Assembly (NCBI GenBank): GCA_037178975.1
Contig: JASJZH010000006.1
Location: 5,580,001-5,644,000 of the forward strand
Reading direction: 5' to 3'
Length of the DNA: 64,000 nt
DNA from: Oscheius tipulae
Lineage: Eukaryota; Nematoda; Chromadorea; Rhabditida; Rhabditidae
Position numbers and translations under genes: made by a program. Shown one piece after another: positions 34,506-46,587 of this stretch (its first letter is position 1; every line of letters begins with the position of its first letter). The notes beneath the pieces are model-generated. The model searched no databases and had not been told where the DNA came from. It worked only from the letters and a program-made list of their open reading frames with translations.

Positions 34506-37500
34506 TTTTATTCTGAAAGACATTTAGTTAGAGACCGCATATCAACGAGGTGAAGGCTATCAAGAGACGGGAAAGCTCTTGTTCTAGTTCATGCTGTTCT
34601 ATGGGAATCGTGAAATTGGCTTCTCTTACAAACGGCTTGCTAAATGCACTCTAAAGGTACATTCTCACCACATGCTTGACTAGACTGTCCCAGTACTGTT
34701 ACTTGGACAACCCGGCCAACTGGGTGGGAAGTGGGTACGTTGTCCGACGACCGTCTTTTATATGAAGGGGCCGCATCCTTGCAAGAAAATAGCGTGCTAA
34801 AGACGAGAGAGGCAGACCATGCTTCCTTTTCGACGACATGTGGTCGAGGACATGTGCACCGGGGAAGTCTTCGACCTTCTAATGTGTTAAGGATGGTGAA
34901 CTGCACCTTGAAATTTGATGCGCAAGCATCTGTTAGTTCCGCTTTTTCTAGAAATCGAACAACCTAACAAGGAGTGATGGAATTATAGAAGAGAATAGAA
35001 AGGTGTGGTCAAATTAGACTGGGATGGTCAAACCTTAGCCTTCCAAGAAAATGAGAGAACAAAGTAAAGAGAAGCAAAGAGGAACTCAATTTTAGAATAC
35101 GATGAAGTCTTCAAATTGAATTAAACAAGAAAGTAGAATCCTTATTGTTTTTGAGCACTTGAACTAATTCTCAACCAAGGTATACTGCCTAGTAACCAGG
35201 AGGTGTATTCCCATAAAGTGTTGCTCCACAGATTGGACCACTTCGATGCAACACCGATCGTAAATCAGCCAACCTCTGCCTTGTATAACATTCAGAGATA
35301 AAGGGGACGCAACTGTTTTTGGGATATACCGTGACTGCATTCTCACGGCTATTAACTATAGCCCTGAAATTACAAAGTTCTCGGTTTGAAAACTTGTGTA
35401 TGAAAATCTTGCAATCTAGATAAACAAGGAATTACTATGTCATGAGATCTGTTTACATTTTCAGGTTGACTTTCGCGAACTTCTCGGTATAGGAAGTTCC
35501 GGTAATGTGACTATCTATCTTATTTTGAATCATACTCGAATCAGAAATCTCTCAAGCAGACTGCCCAATGCGTTTCGTCGACAGGCTACCGCGTGCAGCT
35601 CGGATGAAGATTCTACAGGAATTCCGCTTGCTACAGGATTGTAGAGAAGCGTTATTTTTCTAAAAACTTCCTTCTGAGAGAATGCAAGCAGGCAAACATC
35701 TCCAAAAAGTTACAGCACAAGAGCTGTTGTTTAAGCGAACCTTCCAAAAAATTCACGTGAAAACGATTAAGGGTGCGTGCATTAGGTTGATGGATCACCG
35801 CGTCCCGGCGTGTCGACGCGCGTCTTGCTTCTACTGTGCAAAGTTCTTTCGACAACGTGGGTGTGCGACCGAAAACGCTTGGGAAGGTTGCTGCTGACTT
35901 TCGAAGACTCGGAAACAACGTGGTTGTGATACTTTGTTTTTTGGAAAGTGCAGCTTCACCGTATCCGATCACACTCAGTTCTGATCAAATACCAAACTGA
36001 AACCTGAGTTCCGAGTCACGCTGTATCGCAACAATAGCCGAGACGGTTGTCGGGAAATTCCCGTGAAAAACTACCAGTACAAAATTGCATGTGACCCTTA
36101 CAGTCTAGACTAGGCTGATCAATTTAAACCTAATATTAAGTTCAACTACCAAGTTTCAGAACAGTTGACATCTGACCTTCGTATTATTTTGAATCAGAAT
36201 GAATTTTCTATAAAAACCTTATGATAAGTCCACATTATTTGCTATTCGAATTTCCATATTTACTTGGCTTTTTCTTTCACAAATGGGCTTCTTAACCACG
36301 TGCTGAACCCGCCTGCACGTGGGTTACGACCGGCTTGCCCCTTGCCTAAGGGCCTTCACTTTTGGGGATGCCACAGAGAAAAGACTTTGGCGTCGTAAAA
36401 GCTTTTGTCAGGGAACCTGTTGGTAGTTGGACGAACGCGAGGGTCTTTTCTTATATGACCTGCATGAAACAGGGTCGCAACATTTTCACTTTAGACAGTT
36501 GGGAAATCACTACCGCAAGTTTCGACTTTAATTTCTGTGAGTTCTCTGCAGCCCACGCGGAATTCTGTGACGTCCGCCGCAAGGGGGTACCATCTGAGAC
36601 AGCGAACTGATGCCGAGGCAGAAAGCGATAAATTACTCGCAAAGCACCGGAAAACTGGTATTTTCGGATTGATTAATGCACTAGCTTGTGGATTTGAAGG
36701 ACACGTACTGGCCAAAGGAAGAGAGTATAAATGACACGCAGATGCACTTCTGGAAGGGGTCGGGGTATTTGTTTTCGAAAATAGTTGCAGACATATGATT
36801 GACCTTTACCCCCTGATCAAGATGTTCAACGAAAGCCTTGCTATTAGCACTGAACAGGTTAATACTTGGCTGTCAATACGATCCACATGCAACAAACAGT
36901 TGTCTGTATCAGACCGCAGTCACACGTTCTTTCAGCTTGAACAACCTTGGAAATGGAGTTTTCTCTATCGATGGTCTCATATTTCGACCAGACTGCCATT
37001 TGCAGACGCACAGACCGACAATATATCATTGCTAATCAACAGATCGTTAAGGAACTGCTTTGTATTGTGCAGGAATGGAAGTACTCTTTGTCGGCCAAGG
37101 ACCAGCAATAGTCCTTTAATCTTAGTGAAGCCTGGACAACAAAGGGAAGTGGGCCGGCGAAATATGTTTGAAGAAGCTCATTTGTGTCTACCTCAGACGT
37201 CCAAATGCATAACATTATGCACAACTCTCCCCTTTCTGACACGACCTTGTTGGTCCAGAAACAAAAGAATTCCGTTTTGTTGATTTGTGTTCAACTACCT
37301 ATTGTCAACTATCTCTCTATTTGTACAGTACTCCGAACAAATCAGTTTCTTCATTGTTTATGAGCCATGGCTAGCACGTGCTTTACAGCAACTAGGGCGT
37401 GTGACCGTCGCCAACCAGCCCCTACGGTAACAAATGGGCGCACCCAGGGAAACTTTCGAAGAGACCCTTCCCATGACAAGTTTTTCTTGGGGAAGTCGCA

Positions 37501-37961
37501 ACAGAGAGACGAAGAGGGAAGCCCATATGTTTCATATTAGAGGTCGCCTGGAACCTGATTTTTGGGGGGGGTAGCCGACCAGACAAATCGTCCTCTTTCA
37601 CGTGTGTTGCATCTGGCGACCCTTGCTTGTTGATACAAATATATGCATTTCAATGCCAGCAAAGAAGTGTGACGGTCAGAAGATTTCTGCAATTCGAGAT
37701 ACGAGCGCGTGAACGAGTCACAGGTGGCGTCTCACGTCAAGTCAGAGTCCGCCAATTGGAAAATAAAATAGCACTATGGTTCTGCAGATAGACTAATCGA
37801 GGTAAAAATACCTCTCGGGTCGTCTTGTCCTCATTTTGTCATGAGAGTTGAGGCTATTAGGTCAACTCATTACGGCCGGGCCCTTTCAATGACATAGCTC
37901 CTGTCTGCATTTTTCGCATCTTTATTGCCCTATATGAGAAAAAGAATAGACTACAGGGACA
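34506..37961. other. 3.4-kb gene-free stretch
   Basis: Largest open frame is 162 codons on the plus strand at 36795-37283, with no domain, no signal peptide and overlapping open frames antisense. No repeat, RNA gene or coherent splice pattern recognised. Confidence 0.4.
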
Positions 37962-38206
37962 ATGCACTTCCGAGCGTTTTTCTTTATCGTCGTGTTGGTC
38001 TCTACTCTCATCGCTGGACCAGCGATAAAACCTCCGAGCTACTTTCGATTCCGGCGATTTGGCGAAGAAGCCATCGACGAGCCTCTTGTCTATTATACGG
38101 TTCGGGACAACGAGAAATAATAGCTAGAGCCTCATTTCAGGAGATGACAGGCAACACAATGAAGAGGGCAGCTCCTGTCATGTACATGGGTTTCGGCAAG
38201 AAGTAG
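37962..38206 (+). CDS. Neuropeptide precursor, MGF-amide type
   Basis: Two exons, 37962-38099 and 38141-38206, separated by a 41-base intron; 67 residues. A strong signal peptide (MHFRAFFFIVVLVSTLIAG) is followed by a spacer containing FRFRRFG and an acidic stretch, then TMKRAAPVMYMGFGKK and the stop. Cleavage at Lys-Arg and removal of the final Lys-Lys with use of the Gly as amide donor would release one peptide, AAPVMYMGF-amide. The MGF-amide ending recalls peptides of the C. elegans nlp-6 precursor, but the rest is not the same and only one copy is present, so I give no symbol. A CTACAG acceptor lies just upstream (37951-37956), fitting trans-splicing. Peptide processing is inferred from the sites. 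Confidence 0.8.
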
Positions 38207-38255
38207 CACATAAAGCACAAACACCACGTATTCTCTCGATGATGATTTTACGATA

Positions 38256-38261
38256 AATAAA
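38256..38261 (+). terminator. Polyadenylation signal of the neuropeptide gene
   Basis: AATAAA 50 bases after the stop. Confidence 0.55.
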
Positions 38262-38497
38262 TGGTTAAATTAGTGTTGTTTATTTTTGAAGAGTCTGCTG
38301 TTTTTCTTGTATATAAACGGCAAAGATGGCAAACGACCGCGTAGACCTCTCCCAGTCAAAACAAAAACATTTCGTCTTTCTTCTCATTCTGGCACGAATC
38401 GTCTGTCAAAACCAGAGTATTTGCCACCCGAAATAGTAGTTACTTCGGCTTAAGCTCGCACTCGCCCCAATAAATACCGACCCGGTCTCATTTTGTC

Positions 38498-38504
38498 ATT
38501 ACAG
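38498..38504 (+). promoter_or_regulatory. Trans-splice acceptor before the Tyr/Gly-rich peptide gene
   Basis: ATTACAG ends directly on the base before the ATG at 38505. Confidence 0.55.
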
Positions 38505-38980
38505 ATGCGCTTCCTCGTCCTTCTGGCTGTCCTCCTCGTCGCCTATACCACGGTGGCATATCCGAGCGAAAACCTCAGAAGTAAGTTCCGACTTTGCTTG
38601 GGAATTAACCGTTTTACATGCCTAACCAGACTAATTCTTATAGGTTATTTTAACACCCCCAATGGCTATGTGAGCTATGGCGGCTACTACCCGAGTTATA
38701 ATAGTTACTACTATCCAACGTACCAGCCGGTAAACAAAATTTAGAGCCAAATTACAGATAAACGTCAGATTATGTACGGATCACCGTATGGAATCTATCC
38801 CGGATACGGTAAGGAAAAGTAACGAATTCAGTTATCTAAATTTTTCAGGAGGCTGGATGAATCCCATGGGAACTGGTAAAAAGTTTTTTTTTTGTATAAA
38901 GAAGTCTTTTTAAAACAGGTTCCGGATGGGCAGCTGGAGGTGGAGTTGTAGGAAACGCCTTAAGCTTCTTAATCGGATAA
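38505..38980 (+). CDS. Small secreted Tyr/Gly-rich peptide
   Basis: Five exons: 38505-38580, 38644-38729, 38769-38808, 38849-38875, 38919-38980; phases close into 96 residues. Signal peptide MRFLVLLAVLLVAYTTVAYP; mature part is dominated by Tyr, Gly, Pro and Ser (GYVSYGGYYPSYNSYYY, then YGSPYGIYPGYGGWMNP) and ends with a Gly/Ala stretch and SFLIG. There are no cysteines and no dibasic cleavage sites in the repetitive part. It resembles short nematode peptides of the YGGW/antimicrobial-like or cuticle-associated kind, but I cannot place it in a family. It follows the neuropeptide gene by 300 bases in the same direction. An AATAAA lies at 39030-39035. Confidence 0.8.
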
Positions 38981-39290
38981 ATGTTTCTCCGCCACCCAAT
39001 CGTACCTCTGTAATAATCTTCAAATTTCTAATAAACATTCTATTCTCGCTTCAGTATTCGGGAAAGTTGTGATCTCTCTCCAGAAACTTGTGCCTTGATT
39101 TTAACTAGCACAGCAGCAACAGACACGGCGTTTGGCTTAAAGCTAGCCTAATTCGCTACCCTGTTTGAATTCGGCGCGCAAATCAGAAAGATGCGCCACA
39201 AAGGAAGGATGATAGTTCTTCAACCAACAACTGATGCAAAAAACTTTCTGAAAGTGGTTTCGAGGTTTTCATCAAAGGACAAAAAGGTCT
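38981..39290. other. Short intergenic stretch
   Basis: 3' UTR of the Tyr/Gly-rich peptide gene up to AATAAA at 39030-39035, then nothing recognisable before the tRNA-like element. Confidence 0.35.
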
Positions 39291-39359
39291 AACCCATACG
39301 GGAGTCGAACCCTAGACATTTTTAATCTGTAATCCGACCGCTAACCAGCCATGCGGGCG
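39291..39359 (-). pseudogene. tRNA-like element, probably a decayed tRNA gene or tRNA-derived repeat
   Basis: On the minus strand the RNA polymerase III control boxes are both present: an A-box-like TGGCTGGTTAGCGG (39338-39351) and a perfect B box GGTTCGACTCC (39301-39311), 26 bases apart. The 5' GCCCGCA and 3' TATGGGT ends can pair with one mismatch and two wobbles. The T stem keeps only three of five pairs and no good anticodon stem forms, so it is not a functional tRNA by eye. Confidence 0.5.
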
Positions 39360-39696
39360 AGTTCGCTGAGTTATTGCAAAAAATACATGAGATCAGATAA
39401 TATGCAACAGTCTTAGGCTAGCTTTAAGAAATGGATTCATTTTGCTAAATCTCCCAGGGAACTTTTATCAAAATACGTAGACAGGAAAACATTCGGTTGA
39501 TTTACAGAATAAGTATCACCATGAAATCATAAAGCGAGATAAATAGGAAAAGCGTTGGCTTGATTTGATGACTGTGGAAGAAGAGTCGTTGGAACCGAAG
39601 ATCATGTCTGTTGGCCGGTGAGGGTGTGCCACTTGGAAATCGCGATTCCGTGAGCCTGAAGATTGATTCAATCATACTTTAAGGTAATTCTATTGT
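39360..39696. other. Short intergenic stretch
   Basis: Between the tRNA-like element and the 3' end of the C2 gene. No feature seen. Confidence 0.3.
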
Positions 39697-42600
39697 TCAT
39701 TCCCTTTGCACCTGACACTTAGTTTTCAGAGTGTGACGACGGCAAAACCAAATAGGTCATCCTGATCATCTGTACCTACCTTAACCATCTGCTCCCAGTG
39801 TTCTTGAGCATCAGGACTACTCGAATTGAGCCCGAGTGAGATGGTGCCAAGAAGGATACGACGACGTAGCATACCAATTGCTTGCCAAACTTCGATCTTC
39901 ACAGTAGTGTTGTCCAAAACATCTTTTCCCTTGGGAAGCTAAAGTGTTTAGTTAGAAAATATTCGAATTGAATTGTACCTGACAACTGGTGGTGAAATCG
40001 TACAGCGGCTCACTTGTACCCTTAGACATTTCTGTCTTTGTTCTCCAGAACTCTTGTCCAAACTCGACGGAAGCAGTAACTTTCACAAAAGTATCTAAAG
40101 ACCAGGTCATGTCATGAGTTCACTGGTTACCTGGAGGCTTCGACTTGTCACCAATCTGAGAGCCCTTCTCAATAGAAACAGTTATCGCATTTTGGTCCTG
40201 GTCATAACAAAGAGCCATCAGAAGCTGCACGAGTACTTATTTTGAACTGATCAGGACATACCTCTGCAGATTCGGCGTTAGGCTGGCTGCAGAAGCGTCC
40301 ACAGGAATCAACCATGCTGGAACGACGACTGTCGCCGTTGGCGAAGGAACCATTACTCATACGATGCATCGAAGGCGACAACCCAGTCTAAAATTTGAGA
40401 TTCAACCATGCAAAGATATTTTCTGTTCGGGTTGTGCCATTGTGGAAAAAGGCGAGCAACGATTGGAAATAAGCAGCCGGAAGACTTTTGGCTCGTGACA
40501 ACATTATTATTTGGCCAGGTGAAAACTGAAATTGTTAAAAATATCGCGAAGGCTCATTGAAATCACGACTGCTGACTATTCTTTCCGCTGGCAGGAGAGA
40601 CCAGCTACGTTGCTATGAAATCCATCACAGAAAGTGTAGTCCTCTTTTATGCCCCCAACAAAATTTATGCGATAATTGGACGTTGATTTTAAAAGATGGA
40701 GTTAATGCAGTTGTCACAACTCATGGGAGGAGAAGACAGATGAGAGGAGGGATATTTTGACACTTGACCAATTTGTAGTCACGTCGAGCTGTGTGTTGTT
40801 TTCTTTTCGGGCTTCCTGATGCTATAATCAACTTTTCCCACAACTTAAGCCGCATCGTCATAAATAGCCCTCTGGCTTCATTGAATCGCGGCTTTCGTTT
40901 GTCGCTAGCCAGGGCACAGTCTTGGGGGATAAAGACCCCATAAAGGCGGACCAGAACTCTCTTGCGATTTTCCATTTTATTACAAAAAATCTGTTTTGAT
41001 TTGCCGAGCAAGTGCGTTGTAGAACTCGAACAGAATAGAACTAACCAAAGGTGACAAAAAAGAATCGAGAGCTAACTGTGATCTTCAGCTTTTTTAAAAC
41101 TCTGCTGATTGCTGCCTAACAATATTGCTCCCCAACGTACGCTAATAACCAGAGCAACGAGGAGAAATTCGGAGTCTATGGTATTCGCGTGTTTCTCCTT
41201 CGTCAGCTGTTTACGCGCTTCCTGATTCTCACATTTTGTAGTTGTATTTGGAGAAGCTGGTAAACAGCTTTACTGGTTGGAACGACACTCTTACTCGACA
41301 TGGGCCAAGTTTTTGATAGCGAAAGAGCACGACAGATTGGAAAAATAGATTTAAAAAAAGTGTCGATTTGTCTGTGAAATCAAAGAATTCGAGATGCCAC
41401 AAGGAGAGAGTGGAAGAATGGCTCTCAAAAAGAGGGGAAATCCAAGACTGGCGTCCATTAGATGGACACTATGCCAAGGGGGAAAAAGCTATGATAGAAT
41501 GAGCTCATTGACGGCAAAAGCAGAGGGAAGAAGGAGATTTTAGGCCAAAGAGTCTTTGTTCTTGAACGACCGGCCAACGTTGTGCACTGCTTCAGTTGGC
41601 TTCGCCTCACGGTCGGATTATCCAAGCCTAACGACTTAGATTTAACACCGCGTGTAAAGCAACTTCAGAGGGCGGCAGCACAAACAAACACCTTTAAGCA
41701 AGACTGGGAGATCTTCCTCCCCTCTTCGGCAGAACAAATCGACGTAGAAAACGGCGAGCTAATTCTCAATTGTTCGAAGCTGACAAAGTTGAGCCAAGCG
41801 GCTAATGTGATAATAGCAGACAGCGCGACACGCAAAGACATGAAAATGGCAAAGAGTTTCTGGATCAAGAAATAGAGGGTTGATATTTTTGGTAGTAACA
41901 GTCGCAAAAACAAAAGAGAAACAAATCAAGATATTTGTTTACATTTGCTAACTTCCAAGGAGGAGTATAAACACGCGGCATTCGCAAAAAGTCATAAATT
42001 CGAACATCCTCTTGCCTATTGTTTACCAAATTTGAAAAGCACTTGAGGTTTGAGCCACTAATTCTAGGGAATCCGTCCTTTTCGTGTCTCAAGGTCACTT
42101 GACTCACACTGGGGATCTGAAAATAAGCATTACGTTTTTTTACTATGTGAGCCTTACGAACGAAGAGTATTGACGAATTAAGGGCATTTTTTGTCACCGA
42201 TAACGATAGATGCGCTTTTATCCTAGAACTTCCAACCAAAAGACCACCACCCCTATGGGAAAACGGTGAAGCGGACCATCTGCTGTTCACAGAACAACAA
42301 CGATCGTGTTTAGCTAGCTCGTGAATAAGTTAAGGCAAATGTTTAAAATGACTCAATTTCGACTTTTATATCGAGCATCGCATGCCGAAAGTGACAAAAC
42401 TCCCAAATCAAGCAAAAGAAGCTGTATTTCTCCCAAGAGAAGTCTAGAATCAAGCAAATAACACGAATCAAGACATGCAACAGCTAGTTTTTACTGAACC
42501 TGATGTAAAAATCGATGGAAACGGTGGCAAAGATCGTTTGCGAGAGGCAGGGAAAGAAATTAACTGATAATGGCCCCGTACACGACCAGAAGATATACGT

Positions 42601-45045
42601 CTCCAATTGCCAACACACAATGCTCCTTCAGTCCCATTAATCATTATACCAATGACAAGTCCTTACAAAAATATTTCCTGCTGACATCTTGTAGAAGACG
42701 AGACAAAATGGAACAGATAGGACTAAGTCCTCTCGTTGCTATGATATCGTCCGGAATATATTGAAAAAGGCCAACGACCGTGAAGGCAGTATTTCTAGGA
42801 AATTAATTTCCGGTGCAGACATTTTTTGTATCCGAGACTGGCCTTTTCCGTACCCGGCTAAATCCTCTTAATTCAATTAACTTCTGAGGACGTCAGAAGT
42901 TCGCGATATCTTGACTCTATTTATAATCCTTCTTTGCGTGTACGTCCCCGAAATTATCCATCAAATCTCAGCTAAAAGCCAAAAACCGCTCAAAGGAATC
43001 CTCTTCTCGTGATTAGAAAAGAAAGGAGGTCAAAAAGTCAGGCGGAAGCACACTTCTTCCCTGTCTGCAATCAAGCGAACTTTCAATCTTAATTTGTTTC
43101 TTCTTCTGGTTTCTGAAGGCAAGAGTCAAAAAACGATTTTCAAAACAGATTCCCTCCTGTTTTCACGGGTCATGTGACACTTTGAATAGCCGTTTAACCG
43201 AAGTTCGGTTTGCCATAAATGGGCTGTGGTTGACACTGGTGTGAATGAGACAAATTAGCCAGCTTTTCCTGTCCGATGGCTCGTTCCGCCTGGGGTCTAT
43301 CGGAATGACGTTCAAACGAAACAACTAACAAAGTATCTAAAGAATAGTGCAGTTCGGAATGCTACGATTAATCAACTTTTCAAGCACAGATACACTCTAG
43401 CTGTATCCAACTGAATTTGACCTCGCATAGGTTCTCTGTTTTTAAGCTGCGCATGAGTCGGGCGCCCGTCATATTTATAGTTTCCTGAATTTTAAAGAAC
43501 TGCATTAATCACACCTTACATAGGTTAACGGGCTTGGGGCTGGTTATGTTCATACTGATGGCTAAAGTCCAGATCTAATCAAAACGGGACAATTCATCTG
43601 TATATAAACAATGTTTTTATACCTGAACAAGCACCTAAGCCTCAGATTTCGAAACCATTTGGTAGTGATAAGCACACTTTTGGACAAAAGTGTTTCGAGG
43701 TCTTGTATGAAACGATTGTTAAGAAGTGTACTTTTTACGTTATAAGAGTGATCCCGTTTTCAAAAGAGCTAGGATTTGATAGGAAATGGAAAAAACTTAC
43801 CACGTCTAGGTACTCCATTTTGGACACAGTAACAACAGCGTATGTGTGTAGCCAGGAGCCGTGAGAACGAGCCCGGGGTGGGCGGGATGAAAATCTACGG
43901 ATTTATTTCAGCACGCCAGACTGCGCTGCATGGATGCAAAGACATTAGAAAACTGCTTTCGGTTAAATGTTTCACAAGATGGCCATTATCCCTAGAAGTT
44001 AAGCGGACAAATAGTGCTGTTCGCCAATTGAGGAAGAAGTGTTTTTCTCTTTCTTTGAGGATTACCTACCTTTAAAATACACCATTTTTGCTTAGGTGGA
44101 TTACATTTTCGACACTTCTTTTAATTTACATGAACACAGTACTCACCGAAGCCTCAGATTTGAGGCTATTAAGCTGATTGATGGGAACGATCACTTGTTG
44201 TGGACCTTCAAGGCTGACGTTTTTGCCTTCCAAAAGACCTTCTCCCTAGAAAATTGGATTGTTTAGGAATTAAGAAAAGCAACGTTGGTGGTCCATGCAA
44301 ATACGCAAATGTTAATCCGCCTCACGAGAAAAAGATCTCTTTGGCCAAGTGGAAATTTGATATGGAACGGGTATTGATGCCACATCCATCTAGAGCTTAA
44401 AATCTTAGTTTTAAGGATTACCTACCTTTAAAATACATCGCGACTTTCCTTTTCGACTGTAGATCCGGAATTTGATGCCATTTGTTTTGAACGATTCTGA
44501 AAAATGTACTTACTGCGATTTCAAACTTTCCTCACCTTCATCTATTCCTGGGAAAGTGAAGGTTTCTCGATACCGTACTGCTTTACCTGTTGCAACGTAA
44601 GATGTCATTTGCTTAGGGTTCTTCGATCCTTCCACAATTAGACGCACCTTAACCATTTTCTATCTTGTGTGTACGTTTCCTACCATAAGTTCGTCTTCCT
44701 CTGTACAATCTGTGAATCCGTGTAATGAGCTAACTTTGATTATAACTGTCGTTTTTTGTCGACTGTACTGTGCTGTGACACTTAGATTTGCTCCCGAGCA
44801 TCCGAGTAGCAGCCCGTTCACTTGACGCTCCGAGTTACACGATTTTAATGACTCTGTCTGAAAAGATCTCTTATAATTAGAAGATGATTCCTTTTCACTT
44901 CAGGGTTGATCACAATTTGTGGCCGCGGCTCATACTTCTCAAAGTCTCGATACTCTTGTGACACATAGTCACTCCGTCCAGATGGAAAAAGGAACGAAGC
45001 TTGAGGGCAGCAGGATAACAGCACCCTGTTTACGAGAGAGTGCAT
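39697..45045 (-). CDS. Tandem C2-domain protein, synaptotagmin-like
   Basis: Ten exons: 44899-45045, 44684-44857, 44536-44647, 44426-44496, 44147-44245, then after a 3,759-base intron 40262-40387, 40131-40197, 39979-40094, 39780-39938, 39697-39711; phases close into 361 residues. The N-terminus has LLSCCPQASFLF, a Cys pair that could be palmitoylated, and no clear membrane span. The first C2 unit covers about residues 65-165 (TTVIIKVSSLHGFTD, KVRLIVEGSKNP, RETFTFPGIDEESF, GIKFRIYS). A Ser/Asn-rich linker comes next. The second C2 ends with TVKIEVWQAI ... ILLGTISLG ... EHWEQMVK, the classic HW-x-x-M end of synaptotagmin C2B. Few of the Asp ligands for Ca are evident, so Ca-independent membrane binding in trafficking is the likelier role. 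Two separate genes joined wrongly is possible. Confidence 0.65.
40388..44146 (-). other. Large intron of the C2-domain gene
   Basis: About 3.8 kb, far longer than any other intron in the window. No exon with matching phase was found inside except the duplicated junction fragment at 44058-44081. It may hold an alternative promoter for a C2B-only form or a nested gene I cannot see. Confidence 0.5.
44058..44081 (-). repeat. Copy of an exon-end/donor junction inside the next-but-one intron
   Basis: Exactly matches 44414-44437 over 24 bases: the end of exon 4 (..TATTTTAAAG) plus its donor (GTAGGTAATCC). Located 340 bases downstream, beyond exon 5. Confidence 0.9.
44414..44437 (-). repeat. Original exon 4/donor junction that is duplicated at 44058-44081
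   Basis: Spans the last 12 coding bases of exon 4 and the first 12 intron bases of the C2 gene. Confidence 0.9.
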
Positions 45046-46587
45046 TTGAGCAGAATAGATGACACTGAAAATGGATTCAATGCGATTTTGCTAGATCAAA
45101 AGAGCCAGATAGAAGTTATATCATTGAGCTAGGTAGACATCAGTGAACAGACGACAAAAAATAGGCTACATGATAGATGGGGGTCAAGCTACTAAAATTA
45201 AAAGTTGCTCTATAAAGGAAGACCGCATCAGGAATAGAAAGTGGAGGGTGTAAATTTGTCTTAGAATAAACGGCTAGGAGCCCTACTAACTGCCAATAAG
45301 ACAATGTCACGCAAGAATAGCGGTTATGGGCTGGAATTTTCCATTTTTTTTTTCCACAATACATGTGACGCCAGAAAAAGATATACCCAGTCGTTTGGAA
45401 GAAGTATAGTAATTGATAATCTGTTATATGGTCACGAGCATGTGAGTCGTTTGATCGAGACTCTTCAAAGCGAAAGGGAGAGAAACAGGGAACAAAGACA
45501 AATGCGATTTGGAAGCCAAGAGGAGTAATGTGGAACGTTCCATCGAGAAGGGGGGAGAGGGAGAGCTTTTCAGTCTGCAACATAGCAACTGTCATGAGGT
45601 CTTTTATAGTAGATCATGGCTAGGAGGCAGGTCGTAATGGGAGAAAAAGGAGTCCCAGATGTTAAGCACATGAGAAAGGAGGAGGTGTACTGAGTGAAAA
45701 GAATAACTTCCGTCATTGAGTAAAAGAAGTAAACGTTATGAGAACATCTGAGAATTAAGTCTGAGACTCGGTAAGTATAAAGATTAGAGATGAAAAAGAG
45801 TGGACCTTTCTGTAGCAAAAACATGAACTCGAAAAGTAGCAATATGACGCGCCTTGTTAATTTTTAGAGCAAGCACGTCATCACAAATTGGGAAAGTTCT
45901 TTGCCTCAAAATAGCAGCCGGCCAAAAAAGAGCTAAAAGTCCCCAGCAACCCTTGAAATATGCATTGACTGAAGAAACTTGTGCATGCAATACGAGAGTG
46001 TTAACTCCCGAACACACTCAAACTTATTCCTGACAATGCTGGACCTCTTTCTATCCCGTCGAGTAATGTCGTCATGGATGGAGTGCCCGAAATAGTCGCT
46101 AACTCTATTGCAACTCATCCAGCCAATCTCGAATACGTCTGCTCACAGCTACTACTGATAAGAAGAGTTTACATATAGAGAGAGGGGAACGAGACTCAAA
46201 AAAAAATTGCGAGGGTGGCGCGAGAAAAGACGATCAACAGCACTTTATTCTCAAAAATTGGATTATTCTTCGATCCATCTATAAGAAATGGGGCAAGGTT
46301 CATTATTATTTAAGATACGTCATGTTTTTAAAATATACATCGTGTAGGATGTATAAAGAAACCAATTAGGGCAAGCAGCTTGACTCATCGATGTGCCATT
46401 TCGCAATCTTTTAAAGAAAAGCCCAGTTAGAACAAATCAAAACTTTAGGGGTAATAGATTTTGGCATACTTTGCTGGAAATCGCTTGTGTACTTTCTGAA
46501 TGCTAGCTTAATATTAGTGTGTTTTATGGAGAGGCGTGTCAATGAGATTGCTATGATTATACCGATTAGAATAGACAGCATCTCGAG
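45046..46587. other. Intergenic, purine-rich on the plus strand
   Basis: The minus strand is pyrimidine-rich and yields long hydrophobic open frames (45140-45595, 45570-45842, 45784-46017), as expected from composition. I could not splice them into a gene with a sensible start. Confidence 0.35.

Noticed and set aside
36795-37283. 162-codon plus-strand frame
   Set aside because: No recognisable content; antisense frames of similar length overlap it.
45140-46017. Hydrophobic minus-strand frames that look like membrane helices
   Set aside because: The strand is pyrimidine-rich, which yields Phe/Leu/Ser-rich translations by composition; no consistent splicing or start found.
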